Shown here: positions 27,299 through 41,610 of the stretch, piece by piece
Numbering within the stretch: the first letter of the stretch is position 1
How the letters are laid out: each line of letters starts with the position of its first letter
Assembly: GCA_028554755.1 (NCBI GenBank)
Contig: JAPTOF010000016.1
Coordinates: 9,151,001 to 9,215,000 of the forward strand
Direction: 5' to 3'
Source of the DNA: Cordia subcordata
Lineage: Eukaryota > Streptophyta > Magnoliopsida > Boraginales > Cordiaceae
Length of the DNA stretch: 64,000 nucleotides
The notes under the pieces: generated by a model
What the model saw: only the letters and a program-made list of their open reading frames with translations
The model's database searches: none
Told to the model about the DNA's origin: nothing
Made by a program: the position numbers and the translations under genes

Positions 27299-28783
27299 TT
27301 AAGATGATTGAGCGAGTCGGCACACACGGCAGGATTTTGTTTTCCGACAAAGCGTTGGTTTAACATTAGCACACTTTGTCGTAATGGGGCCTTCCTTTCC
27401 ATTGTATGTCAGATCAATGTCACCAACCTCCACGTTTTCGCATGGTACACTCGAGCTACATAAAAGCGTTACTGCAGTCGGAGTTGACGAAGTGCCTTTG
27501 AAGTTTTTGAAGCTCAATTTTGAGAGCTTAACTTGGGATGGAAGCTGGAAGCAAGGAAATTAATCTTAGAAAAAGTGAAATTGGAAGACTGGAAAATAAG
27601 AAATTATGTAACTGTATTGTTCGGATAATTCATTACGGAAGTACCTGTTTGTTGCACTGGTTGTATGGGCAATACTCCTGGTCAACAACAATAGGATTAG
27701 CTACGTCTTGGACAATGATATCCTCAAAATGGATATTAGTAACAACGCCAGGATGTGAAGCTGGCCATGTTTTTATTCGTGCACCGTTATCTGTGTTGAC
27801 AAAGGTGCAATTTTTAACAAAGACTCCATCAACAGGTTCTTCTCCTGGTGTCCTACCTAAACTACCAATGCTAATTCCATGCCCAGGTCCGCATGTCACT
27901 TTGGTAATAAAAAGTTGTTGAGTGCCGTCGCCTATTGAGATCTGATCATCTCCGGTCCTTATTGTTGCGTCGTGATATTGATGCGACGATTTTGCTACGT
28001 GCATGCCATCGGTGTTGATACTATCTCGGTGCGATGATCGTAAATCGTATGAAAGTTACGTTTTGCATCCAATTACATTCTTGTGAAAATTTTTCTTTGT
28101 CAAGGGAAGTTACGTCTTGTATGATCGAGTTTGTGAGGAAGTTAAAGCTCGGTCTGTTTTCAGCCAAAGTGAAATGTAAAATCATCGATCGTTATTCTGC
28201 AGACAATATATGTGTAACTATGTAGCAATATGAAAGACATCTGTTGGCGAGTCTTACGTAAGGAAGTTTTTGCATTTGGTATTTTTGCCACAATCATTTT
28301 GTTTCAGGCCGTCGCCCCGCCATCGAAAGTTCCACCTCACGAGGCGTAAAGCGGTCAACGTAATTGATGGTGACCCATTCACCTTCTCGCTTTTAATTGG
28401 CTAGGATCTGAAGGAGCTCTCAAGGTGCCTTGGAGTTGAAATCCGAGTGGGGCCTTGCAAGGACCAACAAGTTTCACTTGATTTAGGAAAAAGGTTCCTT
28501 TGGGAATCACCACTGTACTGGGAGTTGTTGATGCACAAGCCTCTTTCCAAGCACTTAATATTGCCTGAGAGATATTTATCCAATATCAAATACAAAATAT
28601 TACACAATTATCGTTTCTTTTCATCATACTTCATTTGCTTCTCGTACATACCTCGCTGACATCTTCATTGCTATCAGGCTTTGCCCCGTACTTTGTAATA
28701 TCGAAAATTCCCGGTTGTGCCTGAACGTCGTAGATTAGAGAGAGAATGAATAATGCTAACGTTAAGCTGTATTTTGCACCCAT
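27299..28783 (-). CDS. Exopolygalacturonase (GH28), copy 6
   Basis: Exons: 28783-28652, 28564-28258, 28153-27645, 27544-27299. Exon 4 has consensus length, but a gained base near 27350 and a lost base near 27314 compensate each other, so the last ~20 residues differ before the homologous stop. Exon 3 from GDD to the CNKQ end is open; its first part is short by 7 nt through the CAG/CTG sites at 27970-28160. Exon 2 is 5 nt short around the CCAGGCC...CCTGGCC segment near 28305-28360. Confidence 0.78.
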
Positions 28784-28858
28784 ATTTATTTTCTATCCTC
28801 TTCTTGTGTGAGAACTATTGTCTCAAATGAACTTGTTCACTTGTTGTTTTCAACTAGC

Positions 28859-28866
28859 TATTTATA
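28859..28866 (-). promoter_or_regulatory. TATA box, PG copy 6
   Basis: TATAAATA, 76 bp upstream of the ATG at 28783. Confidence 0.75.
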
Positions 28867-30931
28867 CACCAGAGTCAATTATTCAATGCCCCTAATATTT
28901 CCTACCATTGTGAAGTCACCACATTCTGAGGTCAATATTAGTTCTTGATGTCGTGCTACGATTTCATTTTCCAACTTCTTTACAATTTGCGATCACTACT
29001 CCTAAGCCAATAAGACGTGATTCTTCCGAGCAAAAGGCGCTAGGCCAAGTAGTTGACATTCTAAGTTTATGTGTAGGAACCTCTCCCATTTACTACTTTT
29101 AACTCTTAAATATGTGCGGTAAATATCTGAAACATCTGATTCTTAAATTGTTTTTTGTTTTGTTTTGGCCCAAGCGTTAAAATTGAGTTTGTCCCTTATG
29201 TCCGTGACATACCCCACGCACTTGAGCTTAATATTTAAAAACTTCATGAATACAATTCTCAACTCATTCAATATTTCTCGTATATTTGCTTTTGGTCTAA
29301 TGAAAGAAGGCATTGTGAGAATGTTTATGGATCCGTAGAAGAGAGTAGGGATCAAATAATCTAAAATCACATTTTAGGGTGGTTTGAGTACTCGAATGCC
29401 TAGTCCATCACCTCAGGGCTAAGGTGCTCCCCTCAACCAAAATACAATTGGAGAAGAGAAAGACAACTTGCAACTTCTTTACAGCGTAGGGAAGTGAAAG
29501 AGCATCCCAAACTGACTTGTTTGATAGTTACATAAGCGATAGACCAACAATACAAAGGTGTTAGTATAGAGAAATTGATACATTAATCAAATTCCTTTAT
29601 GAATTGAACAATGCAATTGACATTCTTGAAGGCCCTTTCAATTTGCAAAAATTTATGGTCAAGATTTTGCTGTGAAATATTTATAAGCTCACGGGCATAT
29701 CTATGAAGATATTTTCGCATATCCCCATGAAAGTTGCTGAGTCTAGTTCATAGAGAAAATGTCATAATGTTCAAAAAGCAGTTAGTTTTTAAGAACACCA
29801 ATTTGCTATTTGACGTGCAAGTCAATCGGCGCCCTTTTCAAGCTCAAGAAAATTTCTCTAGGATAATTGCTCAATTTATTCTTGTAAGTGAGTGCTTACG
29901 GAAGAGGCGGGAGTTATCGATTTCTTGTGTAATCCTATCTTGGAAAGATATAAATAAAGTAACTTTCGGAACACTTTATTTAGATCTTGTATTGCTTCCC
30001 CCTTGAGCATAGGTCAATTCCTAACACGTTCATCTTTGCAATCCGGTATGTTTCTTTCATTTGAGATTGCATTTCAATCATGCTCAATTTTTTTCCGTTT
30101 AGGAAACTTTTTCAGTTTCTCCCCCATTCCATAAATCAAAAAACAACTCGAAGAGATATCGCATCAAGACAAAGTAGTTTCAAAAAGATTGAACAATCTG
30201 ACTCATTACTGCAAAAGCATACAATACTAAGATATATCCGACAAAATCTTTCCTTACAAATACACCATGGAATCACTAACTTCAAACACATAAATTAGCA
30301 CATTTGTCCTTCAACTTCCGTGTTAAAGAAAATCCGACAACGCGAACATTTGGAGATGTGGATGAACTTAAAGCCATGATAATTCTATCTTTTCTTCATT
30401 CATTTTCAACACATCACCAACAAAGAATAAAAATATATAAATATGATGGAGTGATCGCAAACAAATACATGCGTCACTTTCTTTAATGCCTTTAATTTTT
30501 CTTTCACTTTCCTTTTAGAAAGAATGTGCGAAGAGAAATTTTGACCAATGCCTATCCATGTACCACTAAGAGGACTAACAATAATCAAATTACATTCTCT
30601 TTCGGATGTGATTATAATTGTGAACCAAATTATTTAAAGCATCAAGTTTGAATAAGTTAGGATAATATTGCATCAAGAGTCATGTGAAGTGGGTAAATGT
30701 AAGGATCAGCCGTTTGCACTTGGTTGATGCCTTTGTCGATAACATCTCGTTCAAATTTACTTAAATTCATCTAATATTCCTGTCATCCTATTTTCTTTAT
30801 ACGTTACGACAAGCACACTGGTTTTGTCTGGAATTCTTTCACATGACAAAGTCATTTAAGTCCACAAGTTCGTTGATCTCAGGTAGGAAAGGCAAGAACC
30901 AAGTAGTATTATTTATTAAAGATTTCACGCC

Positions 30932-31426
30932 AAGTTACCCCTCGATGATAAGTTGCTAGACCTTGTATTCTTATCGCTGAAGTTAGTGCGCGTAATTACT
31001 CATATTTGTAGGGAAGGTAATCAACCTGCTGATTATTTGGCTCATATGGGTTTGCGTCTTTGCCACCTCACTTTTGTGGAAAACTTGATAGCTTACGGCA
31101 CCCGGATGTTCAGTTCAGTGTGACCAAATGGGTAATCCCGACATGCGTAGTTAGTTAGGTTAACTTCAGGGTTTTTTGTAAAGGTAGTAGTACGACCTTG
31201 TTTATGTTTTTTCTATCTATTTTAAGGGTAGTATTGCGACCTTATTTATGGTTTTTTGCATTTGCATCTTGCATCTTTTGCATTTTTGTATGAATGATGG
31301 CCTGTCAACCTTTCACGCTTAGGAGCAAACTCCAGGGTAGGCCTTGTCCCACCACTACTTTGTATTTATCCTCTTTTGGTTTTTGATAAAATTCTGGGCG
31401 TGTCGCCTTCCTTTTACCCAAAAAAA
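30932..31426 (+). mobile_element. LINE-like RNase H tail, unit 6
   Basis: The motif is intact, followed by the variant TCTTTGCCACC in place of GCTGCCAGCC near 31057. Poly(A) ends at 31426. Confidence 0.48.
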
Positions 31427-32634
31427 TCAATTTGTAATCAAGAAAAAATTGCGATTGCGTTCAAAGACTACGACATCTATTTCATATCATCGTAACAAAA
31501 AAAAATGAGGACAAAAACAAGCATATACGTTAATTTATCACTACTTGCACCAAATATTGGACCAAACTTAAAAACCATGCCCATTTATAGCAGCTAAGTG
31601 CCTAAAATTAGATTAGTCATAGTGGCTTCCTCTTTGTGAGCCAACATTTTTTATTTCGAGCAACACATCAATCCTAATTTGGCATGAATAGATGTATGAC
31701 CAACCGTACCACAAAACTCACAATTAATGTAGGTGCATAGTAGATGTTGCCTTTAATTTTTGCAAGCCTGATATTTTGCTAACCCATTGGCCCATCAAGA
31801 AAGATAAAAGAAATAAGTCATCACCATTTAACAAATCATGACTAAAAAGGAATGTGTAGCATTTTTCAGGAACAATGAGTTGTAACAAACAAAGCTAATT
31901 GTCAAAATTATGATAAAAGCAACGTAAAAGAATTACAGAGTAATGGCAAAACTATCGTATTTCAACCTCATTTTCGTGCACCTTCCTTCTTTGCTAATCG
32001 GTTTGCTCCACACACTTCTCGCTATAAGTTTTTCTGAACGTTTTACTATATCATTGCAGAGTCACGAAAAACTAGTGTGGAATGTGTAATTAGCGTTGCT
32101 AGATTATCGTAAATCCTTTTATCAATTTCTTGCCCCATAGCTACGATGGTAATCTTTTGAAGATATTCAATATTACAAAGGTGGTTTCCTGAAGGGCAAT
32201 AGAGCTATGCACGCAGGAGAGTTCAATGAGCTAGTAATTGCTTAGGGGACCCACAAGGCACGAGCAATGCCACATTGAAGGGTTTCGAAGGCAAGAGAAT
32301 CAGAAAGAGTTGCATTCAGGTATCACTAATTAATGTAATTTGTGTTGAACAAATCATGTAATAGTTTTGAAAATGAAGAAGAAGAATCAAAGTAAGAGAG
32401 TGATAGTGTACACAAAAATTGGGACGATACTATAATGTGAGTTGTAAGTTTATTGATACCATGAAATAAAAGAGAAAATCTTTTGTTACATATCTTCCAT
32501 TGTCTCACAAGATGTGTGTATCAGAGACAATTTTGACAAACAACTAGGAGATTGGTTTCTAGAACAACTAATTTAAACTTAAAAAACGAAGCACGTGAGC
32601 TACGCCTTATCAGCGCACACTTAGCCCTACGAGC

Positions 32635-34121
32635 TTAAGATGATTGAGCGAGTCGGCACACACGGCAGGATTTTGTTTTCCGACAAACGTTGGTTTAACA
32701 TTAGCACACTTTGTCGTAATGGGGCCTTCCTTTCCATTGTATGTCAGATCAATGTCACCAACCTCCACGTTTTCGCATGGTACACTCGAGCTACATAAAA
32801 GCGTTACTGCAGTCGGAGTTGACGAAGTGCCTTTGAAGTTTTTGAAGCTCAATTTTGAGAGCTTAACTTGGGATGGAAGCTGGAAGCAAGGAAATTAATC
32901 TTAGAAAAAGTGAAATTGGAAGACTGGAAAATAAGAAATTATGTAACTGTATTGTTCGGATAATTCATTACGGAAGTACCTGTTTGTTGCACTGGTTGTA
33001 TGGGCAATACTCCTGGTCAACAACAATAGGATTAGCTACGTCTTGGACAATGATATCCTCAAAATGGATATTAGTAACAACGCCAGGATGTGAAGTGGCC
33101 ATGTTTTTATTCGTGCACCGTTATCTGTGTTGACAAAGGTGCAATTTTTAACAAAGACTCCATCAACAGGTTCTTCTCCTGGTGTCCTACCTAAACTACC
33201 AATGCTAATTCCATGCCCAGGTCCGCATGTCACTTTGGTAATAAAAAGTTGTTGAGTGCCGTCGCCTATTGAGATCTGATCATCTCGGTCCTTATTGTTG
33301 CGTCGTGATATTGATGCGACGATTTTGCTACGTGCATGCCATCGGTGTTGATACTATCTCGGTGCGATGATCGTAAATCGTATGAAAGTTACGTTTTGCA
33401 TCCAATTACATTCTTGTGAAAATTTTTGCTGTCAAGGGAAGTTACGTCTTGTATGATCGAGTTTGTGAGGAAGTTAAAGCTCGGTCTGTTTTCAGCCAAA
33501 GTGAAATGTAAAATCATCAGTCGTTGTTACGCAGACAATATATGTGTAACTATGTAGCAATATGAAAGACATCTGTTGGCGAGTCTTACGTAAGGAAGTT
33601 TTTTGCATTTGGTATTTTTGCCACAATCATTTTGTTTCCAGGCCGTCGCCCCCTGGCCATCGAAAGTTCCACCTCCTGAGAGCGTAAACTGGTCAACGTA
33701 ATTGATGGTGACCCATTCACCTTCTCGCTTTTAATTGGCTAGGATCTGAAGGAGCTCTCAAGGTGCCTTGGAGTTGAAATCCGAGTGGGGCCTTGCAAGG
33801 ACCAACAAGTTTCACTTGATTTAGGAAAAAGGTTCCTTTGGGAATCACCATCAGATCGGGAGTTGTTGATGCACAAGCCTCTTTCCAAGCACTTAATATT
33901 GCCTGAGAGATATTTATCCAATATCAAATACAAAATATTACACAATTATCGTTTCTTTTCATCATACTTCATTTGCTTCTCGTACATACCTCGCTGACAT
34001 CTTCATTGCTATCAGGCTTTGCCCCGTACTTTGTAATATCGAAAATTCCCGATTGTGCCTGAACGTCGTAGATTAGAGAGAGAATGAATAATGCTAACGT
34101 TAAGCTGTATTTTGCACCCAT
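32635..34121 (-). CDS. Exopolygalacturonase (GH28), copy 7
   Basis: Exons: 34121-33990, 33902-33590, 33485-32980, 32879-32635. Exon 2 keeps the full CCAGGCCGTCGCCCCCTGGCC block and is 1 nt long because of one extra base near 33725. Exon 3 is 10 nt short, the most of any copy, including 1 nt at the GCTGG near 33093. Exon 4 reads open to [12 protein letters not shown] and then loses the frame at the GAGCAGAGTC site, as in copy 5. Confidence 0.78.
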
Positions 34122-34196
34122 ATTTATTTTCTATCCTCTTCTTGTGTGAGAACTATTGTCTCAAATGAACTTGTTCACTTGTTGTTTTCAACTAGC

Positions 34197-34204
34197 TATT
34201 TATA
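34197..34204 (-). promoter_or_regulatory. TATA box, PG copy 7
   Basis: TATAAATA, 76 bp upstream of the ATG at 34121. Confidence 0.75.
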
Positions 34205-36270
34205 CACCAGAGTCAATTATTCAATGCCCCTAATATTTCCTACCATTGTGAAGTCACCACATTCTGAGGTCAATATTAGTTCTTGATGTCGTGCTACGAT
34301 TTCATTTTCCAACTTCTTTACAATTTGCGATCACTACTCCTAAGCCAATAAGACTGATTCTTCCGAGCAAAAGGCGCTAGGCCAAGTAGTTGACATTCTA
34401 AGTTTATGTGTAGGAACCTCTCCCATTTACTACTTTTAACTCTTAAATATGTGCGGTAAATATCTGAAACATCTGATTCTTAAATTGTTTTTTGTTTTGT
34501 TTTGGCCCAAGCGTTAAAATTGAGTTTGTCCCTTATGTCCGTGACATACCCCACGCACTTGAGCTTAATATTTAAAAACTTCATGAATACAATTCTCAAC
34601 TCATTCAATATTTCTCGTATATTTGCTTTTGGTCTAATGAAAGAAGGCATTGTGAGAATGTTTATGGATCCGTAGAAGAGAGTAGGGATCAAATAATCTA
34701 AAATCACATTTTAGGGTGGTTTGAGTACTCGAATGCCTAGTCCATCACCTCGGGGCTAAGGTGCTCCTCAACCAAAATACAATTGGAGAAGAGAAAGACA
34801 ACTTGCAACTTCTTTACAGCGTAGGGAAGTGAAAGAGCATCCCAAACTGACTTGTTTGATAGTTACATAAGCGATAGACCAACAATACAAAGGTGTTAGT
34901 ATAGAGAAATTGATACATTAATCAAATTCCTTTATGAATTGAACAATGCAATTGACATTCTTGAAGGCCCTTTCAATTTGCAAAAATTTATGGTCAAGAT
35001 TTTGAATGTGAAATATTTATAAGCTCATGGGCATATCTATGAAGATATTTTCGCATATCCCCCCATGAAAGTTGCTGAGTCTAGTTCATAGAGAAAATGT
35101 CATAATGTTCAAAAACAGTTAGTTTTTAAGCACACCAATTTGCACGTTGACGTGCAAGTCAATCGGCGCCCTTTTCAAGCACAAGAAAATTTCGCTAGGA
35201 TCATTGCTCAATTTCTTCTTGTAAGTGAGTGCTTACGGAAGAGGCGGGAGTTATCGATTTCTTGTGTAATCCTATCTTGGAAAGATATAAATAAAGTAAC
35301 TTTCGGAACACTTTATTTAGATCTTGTATTGCTTCCCCCTTGAGCATAGGTCAATTCCTAACACGTTCATCTTTGCAATCCGGTATGTTTCTTTCATTTG
35401 AGATTGCATTTCAATCATGCTCAATTTTTTTCCGTTTAGGAAACTTTTTCAGTTTCTCCCCCATTCCATAAATCAAAAAACAACTCGAAGAGATATCGCA
35501 TCAAGACAAAGTAGTTTCAAAAAGATTGAACAATCTGACTCATTACTGCAAAAGCATACAATACTAAGATATATCCGACAAAATCTTTCCTTACAAATAC
35601 ACCATGGAATCACTAACTTCAAACACATAAATTAGCACATTTGTCCTTCAACTTCCGTGTTAAAGAAAATCCGACAACGCGAACATTTGGAGATGTGGAT
35701 GAACTTAAAGCCATGATAATTCTATCTTTTCTTCATTCATTTTCAACATCACCAACAAAGAATAAAAATATATAAATATGATGGAGTGATCGCAAACAAA
35801 TACATGCGTCACTTTCTTTAATGCCTTTAATTTTTCTTTCACTTTCCTTTTAGAAAGAATGTGCAGAAGAGACATTTTGACCAATGCCTATCCATGCACC
35901 ACTAAGAGGACTAACAATAATCAAATTACATTCTCTTTCAGATGTGATCATAATTGTGAACCAAATTATTTAAAGCATCAAGTTTGAATAAGTTAGGATA
36001 ATATTGCATCAAGAGTCATGACGAAGTGGGTAAATGTAAGGATCAGCCGTTTGCACTTCGGTTGATGCCTTTTGTCAGTAACATCTCGTTCAAATTTACT
36101 TAAATTCATCTAATATTCCTGTCATCCTATTTTCTTTATACGTTACGACAAGCACACTGGTTTTGTCTGGAATTCTTTCACATGACAAAGTCATTTAAGT
36201 CCACAAGTTCGTTGATCTCAGGTAGGAAAGGCAAGAACCAAGCAGTATTATTTATTAAAGATTTCACGCC

Positions 36271-36766
36271 AAGTTACCCCTCGATGATAAGTTGCTAGAC
36301 CTTGTATTCTTATCGCTGAAGTTAGTGCGCGTAATTACTCATATTTGTAGGGAAGGTAATCAACCTGCTGATTATTTGGCTCACATGGGTTTGCGTCTTT
36401 GCCACCTCACTTTTGTGGAAAACTTGATAGCTTACGGCACCCGGATGTTCAGTTCAGTGTGACCAAATGGGTAATCCCGACATGCGTAGTTAGTTAGGTT
36501 AACTTCAGGGTTTTTTGTAAAGGTAGTAGTACGACCTTGTTTATGTTTTTTCTATCTATTTTAAGGGTAGTATTGCGACCTTATTTATGGTTTTTTGCAT
36601 TTGCATCTTGCATCTTTTGCATTTTTGTATGAATGATGGCCTGTCAACCTTTCACGCTTAGGAGCAAACTCCAGGGTAGGCCTTGTCCCACCACTACTTT
36701 GTATTTATCCTCTTTTGGTTTTTGATAAAATTCTGGGCGTGTCGCCTTCCTTTTACCCAAAAAAAA
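36271..36766 (+). mobile_element. LINE-like RNase H tail, unit 7
   Basis: The motif is intact, with the TCTTTGCCACC variant near 36397 and a frame change near 36442. Poly(A) ends at 36766. Confidence 0.48.
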
Positions 36767-37976
36767 TCAATTTGTAATCAAGAAAAAATTGCAGTTGCGT
36801 TCAAAGACTACGACATCTATTTCGTACCATCTGTAACAAAAAAAAATGAGGACAAAAACAAGCATATACGTTAATTTATCACTACTTGCACCAAATATTG
36901 GACCAAACTTAAAAACCATGCCCATTTATAGCAGCTAAGTGCCTAAAATTAGATTAGTCATAGTGGCTTCCTCTTTGTGAGCCAACATTTTTTATTTCGA
37001 GCAACACATCAATCCTAATTTGGCATGAATAGATGTATGACCAACCGTACCACAAAACTCACAATTAATGTAGGTGCATAGTAGATGTTGCCTTTAATTT
37101 TTGCAAGCCTGATATTTTGCTAACCCATTGGCCCATCAAGAAAGATAAAAGAAATAAGTCATCACCATTTAACAAATCATGACTAAAAAGGAATGTGTAG
37201 CATTTTTCAGGAACAATGAGTTGTAACAAACAAAGCTAATTGTCAAAATTATGATAAAAGCAACGTAAAAGAATTACAGAGTAATGGCAAAACTATCGTA
37301 TTTCAACCTCATTTTCGTGCACCTTCCTTCTTTGCTAATCGGTTTGCTCCACACACTTCTCACGCTATAAGTTTTTCTGAACGTTTTACTATATCATTGC
37401 AGAGTCACGAAAAACTAGTGTGGAATGTGTAATTAGCGTTGCTAGATTATCGTAAATCCTTTTATCAATTTCTTGCCCCATAGCTACGATGGTAATCTTT
37501 TGAAGATATTCAATATTACAAAGGTGGTTGCCTGAAGGGCAATAGAGCTATGCACGCAGGAGAGTTCAATGAGCTAGTAATTGCTTAGGGGACCCACAAG
37601 GCACGAGCAATGCCACATTGAAGGGTTTCGAAGGCAAGAGAATCAGAAAGAGTTGCATTCAGGTATCACTAATTAATGTAATTTGTGTTGAACAAATCAT
37701 GTAATAGTTTTGAAAATGAAGAAGAAGAATCAAAGTAAGAGAGTGATAGTGTACACAAAAATTGGGACGATACTATAATGTGAGTTGTAAGTTTATTGAT
37801 ACCATGAAATAAAAGAGAAAATCTTTTTGTTACATATCTTCCATTGTCTCACAAGATGTGTGTATCAGAGACAATTTTGACAAACAACTAGGAGATTGGT
37901 TTCTAGAACAACTAATTTAAACTTAAAAAACGAAGCACGTGAGCTACGCCTTATCAGCACACTTAGCCCTACGAGC

Positions 37977-39463
37977 TTAAGATGATTGAGCGAGTCGGCA
38001 CACACGGCAGGATTTTGTTTTCCGACAAAGCGTTGGTTTAACATTAGCACACTTTGTCGTAATGGGGCCTTCCTTTCCATTGTATGTCAGATCAATGTCA
38101 CCAACCTCCACGTTTTCGCATGGTACACTCGAGCTACATAAAAGCGTTACTGCAGTCGGAGTTGACGAAGTGCCTTTGAAGTTTTTGAAGCTCAATTTTG
38201 AGAGCTTAACTTGGGATGGAAGCTGGAAGCAAGGAAATTAATCTTAGAAAAAGTGAAATTGGAAGACTGGAAAATAAGAAATTATGTAAGCGTATTGTTC
38301 GGATAATTCATTACGGAAGTACCTGTTTGTTGCACTGGTTGTATGGGCAATACTCCTGGTCAACAACAATAGGATTAGCTACGTCTTGGACAATGATATC
38401 CTCAAAATGGATATTAGTAACAACGCCAGGATGTGAAGCTGGCCATGTTTTTATTCGTGCACCGTTATCCGTGTTGACAAAGGTGCAATTTTTAACAAAG
38501 ACTCCATCAACGAGTTCTTCTCACGGTGTCCTACCTAAACTACCAATGCTAATTCCATGCCCAGTCCGCATGTCACTTTGGTAATAAAAAGTTGTTGAGT
38601 GCCGTCGCCTATTGAGATCTGATCATCTCCAGTCCTTATTGTTGCGTCGTGATATTGATGCGACGATTTTGCTACGTGCATGCCATCGGTGTTGATACTA
38701 TCTCGGTGCGATGATCGTAAATCGTATGAAAGTTACGTTTTGCATCCAATTACATTCTTGTGAAAATTTTTCTTTGTCAAGGGAAGTTACGTCTTGTATG
38801 ATCGAGTTTGTGAGGAAGTTAAAGCTCGATTCTGTTTTCAGCCAAAGTGAAATGTAAAATCATCGATCGTTATTCTGCAGACAATATATGTGTAACTATG
38901 TAGCAATATGAAAGACATCATTGGCGAGTCTTACGTAAGGAAGTTTTTTGCATTTGGTATTTTTGCCACAATCATTTTGTTTCCAGGCCGTCGCCCCCTG
39001 GCCATCGAAAGTTCCACCTCCTGAGAGCGTAAACTGGTCAACGTAATTGATGGTGACCCATTCACCTTCTGCTTTTAATTGGCTAGGATCTGAAGGAGCT
39101 CTCAAGGTGCCTTGGAGTTGAAATCCGAGTGGGGCCTTGCAAGGACCAACAAGTTTCACTTGATTTAGGAAAAAGGTTCCTTTGGGAATCACCATCATCG
39201 GGAGTTGTTGATGCACAAGCCTCTTTCCAAGCACTTAATATTGCCCGAGAGATATTTATCCAATATCAAATACAAAATATTACACAATAATCGTTTCTTT
39301 TAATCATAATTAATTTGCTTCTCGTACATACCTATCTTACATCTTCATTGCTATCAGGCTTTGCCCCGTACTTTGTAATATCGAAAATTCCCGGTTGTGC
39401 CTGAACGTCGTAGATTAGAGAGAGAATGAATAATGCTAACGTTAAGCTGTATTTTGCACCCAT
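37977..39463 (-). pseudogene. Exopolygalacturonase (GH28), copy 8, nonsense and splice-site lesions as read
   Basis: Exons by homology: 39463-39332, 39244-38935, 38831-38323, 38222-37977. The last codon of exon 1 reads TAG (39334-39332) instead of GAG, inside a cluster of changes towards A or T. The intron 1 acceptor reads CGG instead of CAG (39247-39245). Exon 2 is 2 nt short. Exon 3 is 7 nt short, including 1 nt in the CGPG codons near 38564, which breaks the frame just upstream of GHG. Exon 4 has consensus length with compensating shifts near the end. Confidence 0.72.
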
Positions 39464-39538
39464 ATTTATTTTCTATCCTCTTCTTGTGTGAGAACTATTG
39501 TCTCAAATGAACTTGTTCACTTGTTGTTTTCAACTAGC

Positions 39539-39546
39539 TATTTATA
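39539..39546 (-). promoter_or_regulatory. TATA box, PG copy 8
   Basis: TATAAATA, 76 bp upstream of the ATG at 39463. The promoter is intact although the coding part carries a nonsense codon. Confidence 0.75.
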
Positions 39547-41610
39547 CACCAGAGTCAATTATTCAATGCCCCTAATATTTCCTACCATTGTGAAGTCACC
39601 ACATTCAGAGGTCAATATTAGTTCTTGATGTCGTGCTACGATTTCATTTTCCAACTTCTTTACAATTTGCGATCACTACTCCTAAGCCAATAAGACTGTG
39701 ATTCTTCCGAGCAAAAGGCGCTAGGCCAAGTAGTTGACATTCTAAGTTTATGTGTAGGAACCTCTCCCATTTACTACTTTTAACTCTTAAATATGTGCGG
39801 TAAATATCTGAAACATCTGATTCTTAAATTGTTTTTTGTTTTGTTTTGGCCCAAGCGTTAAAATTGAGTTTGTCCCTTATGTCCGTGACATACCCCACGC
39901 ACTTGAGCTTAATATTTAAAAACTTCATGAATACAATTCTCAACTCATTCAATATTTCTCGTATATTTGCTTTTGGTCTAATGAAAGAAGGCATTGTGAG
40001 AATGTTTATGGATCCGTAGAAGAGAGTAGGGATCAAATAATCTAAAATCACATTTTAGGGTGGTTTGAGTACTCGAATGCCTAGTCCATCACCTCGGGGC
40101 TAAGGTGCTCCTCAACCAAAATACAATTGGAGAAGAGAAAGACAACTTGCAACTTCTTTACAGCGTAGGGAAGTGAAAGAGCATCCCAAACTGACTTGTT
40201 TGATAGTTACATAAGCGATAGACCAACAATACAAAGGTGTTAGTATAGAGAAATTGATACATTAATCAAATTCCTTTATGAATTGAACAATGCAATTGAC
40301 ATTCTTGAAGGCCCTTTCAATTTGCAAAAATTTATGGTCAAGATTTTGCCTGTGAAATATTTATAAGCTCACGGGCATATCTATGAAGATATTTTCGCAT
40401 ATCCCCCCATGAAAGTTGCTGAGTCTAGTTCATAGAGAAAATGTCATAATGTTCAAAAACAGTTAGTTTTTAAGCACACCAATTTGCACGTTGACGTGCA
40501 AGTCAATCGGCGCCCTTTTCAAGCACAAGAAAATTTCGCTAGGATCATTGCTCAATTTCTTCTTGTAAGTGAGTGCTTCTGGAAGAGGCAGGAGTTATCG
40601 ATTTACTGTGTAATCCTATCTTGGAAAGATATAAATAAAGTAACTTTCGGAACACTTTATTTAGATCTTGTATTGCTTCCCCCTTGAGCATAGGTCAATT
40701 CCTAACACGTTCATCTTTGCAATCCGGTATGTTTCTTTCATTTGAGATTGCATTTCAATCATGCTCAATTTTTTTCCGTTTAGGAAACTTTTTCAGTTTC
40801 TCCCCCATTCCATAAATCAAAAAACAACTGGAAGAGATATCGCATCAAGACAAAGTAGTTTCAAAAAGATTGAACAATCTGACTCATTACTGCAAAAGCA
40901 TACAATACTAAGATATATCCGACAAAATCTTTCCTTACAAATACACCATGGAATCACTAACTTCAAACACATAAATTAGCACATTTGTCCTTCAACTTCC
41001 GTGTTAAAGAAAATCCGACAACGCGAACATTTGGAGATGTGGATGAACTTAAAGCCATGATAATTCTATCTTTTCTTCATTCATTTTCAACATCACCAAC
41101 AAAGAATAAAAATATATAAATATGATGGAGTGATCGCAAACAAATACATGCGTCACTTTCTTTAATGCCTTTAATTTTTCTTTCACTTTCCTTTTAGAAA
41201 GAATGTGCAGAAGAGACATTTTGACCAATGCCTATCCATGCACCACTAAGAGGACTAACAATAATCAAATTACATTCTCTTTCAGATGTGATCATAATTG
41301 TGAACCAAATTATTTAAAGCATCAAGTTTGAATAAGTTAGGATAATATTGCATCAAGAGTCATGACGAAGTGGGTAAATGTAAGGATCAGCCGTTTGCAC
41401 TTGGTTGATGCCTTTGTCGATAACATCTCGTTCAAATTTACTTAAATTCATCTAATATTCTGTCATCCTATTTTCTTTATACGTTACGACAAGCACACTG
41501 GTTTTGTCTGAATTCTTTCACATGACAAAGTCATTTAAGTCCACAAGTTCGTTGATCTCAGGTAGGAAAGGCAAGAACCAAGCAGTATTATTTATTAAAG
41601 ATTTCACGCC

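Larger units (their letters stand above)
26623..31959. repeat. Array unit 6
   Basis: PG gene 27299-28783, LINE-like tail 30932-31426. From here rightwards TATAGCAGC replaces TATTGCAGC near the unit end. A cluster of changes towards A or T lies at 29793-29880. Confidence 0.95.
31960..37300. repeat. Array unit 7
   Basis: PG gene 32635-34121, LINE-like tail 36271-36766, remainder unassigned AT-rich spacer. It carries the 12-bp insertion near 35761 and the right-hand marker set. Confidence 0.95.
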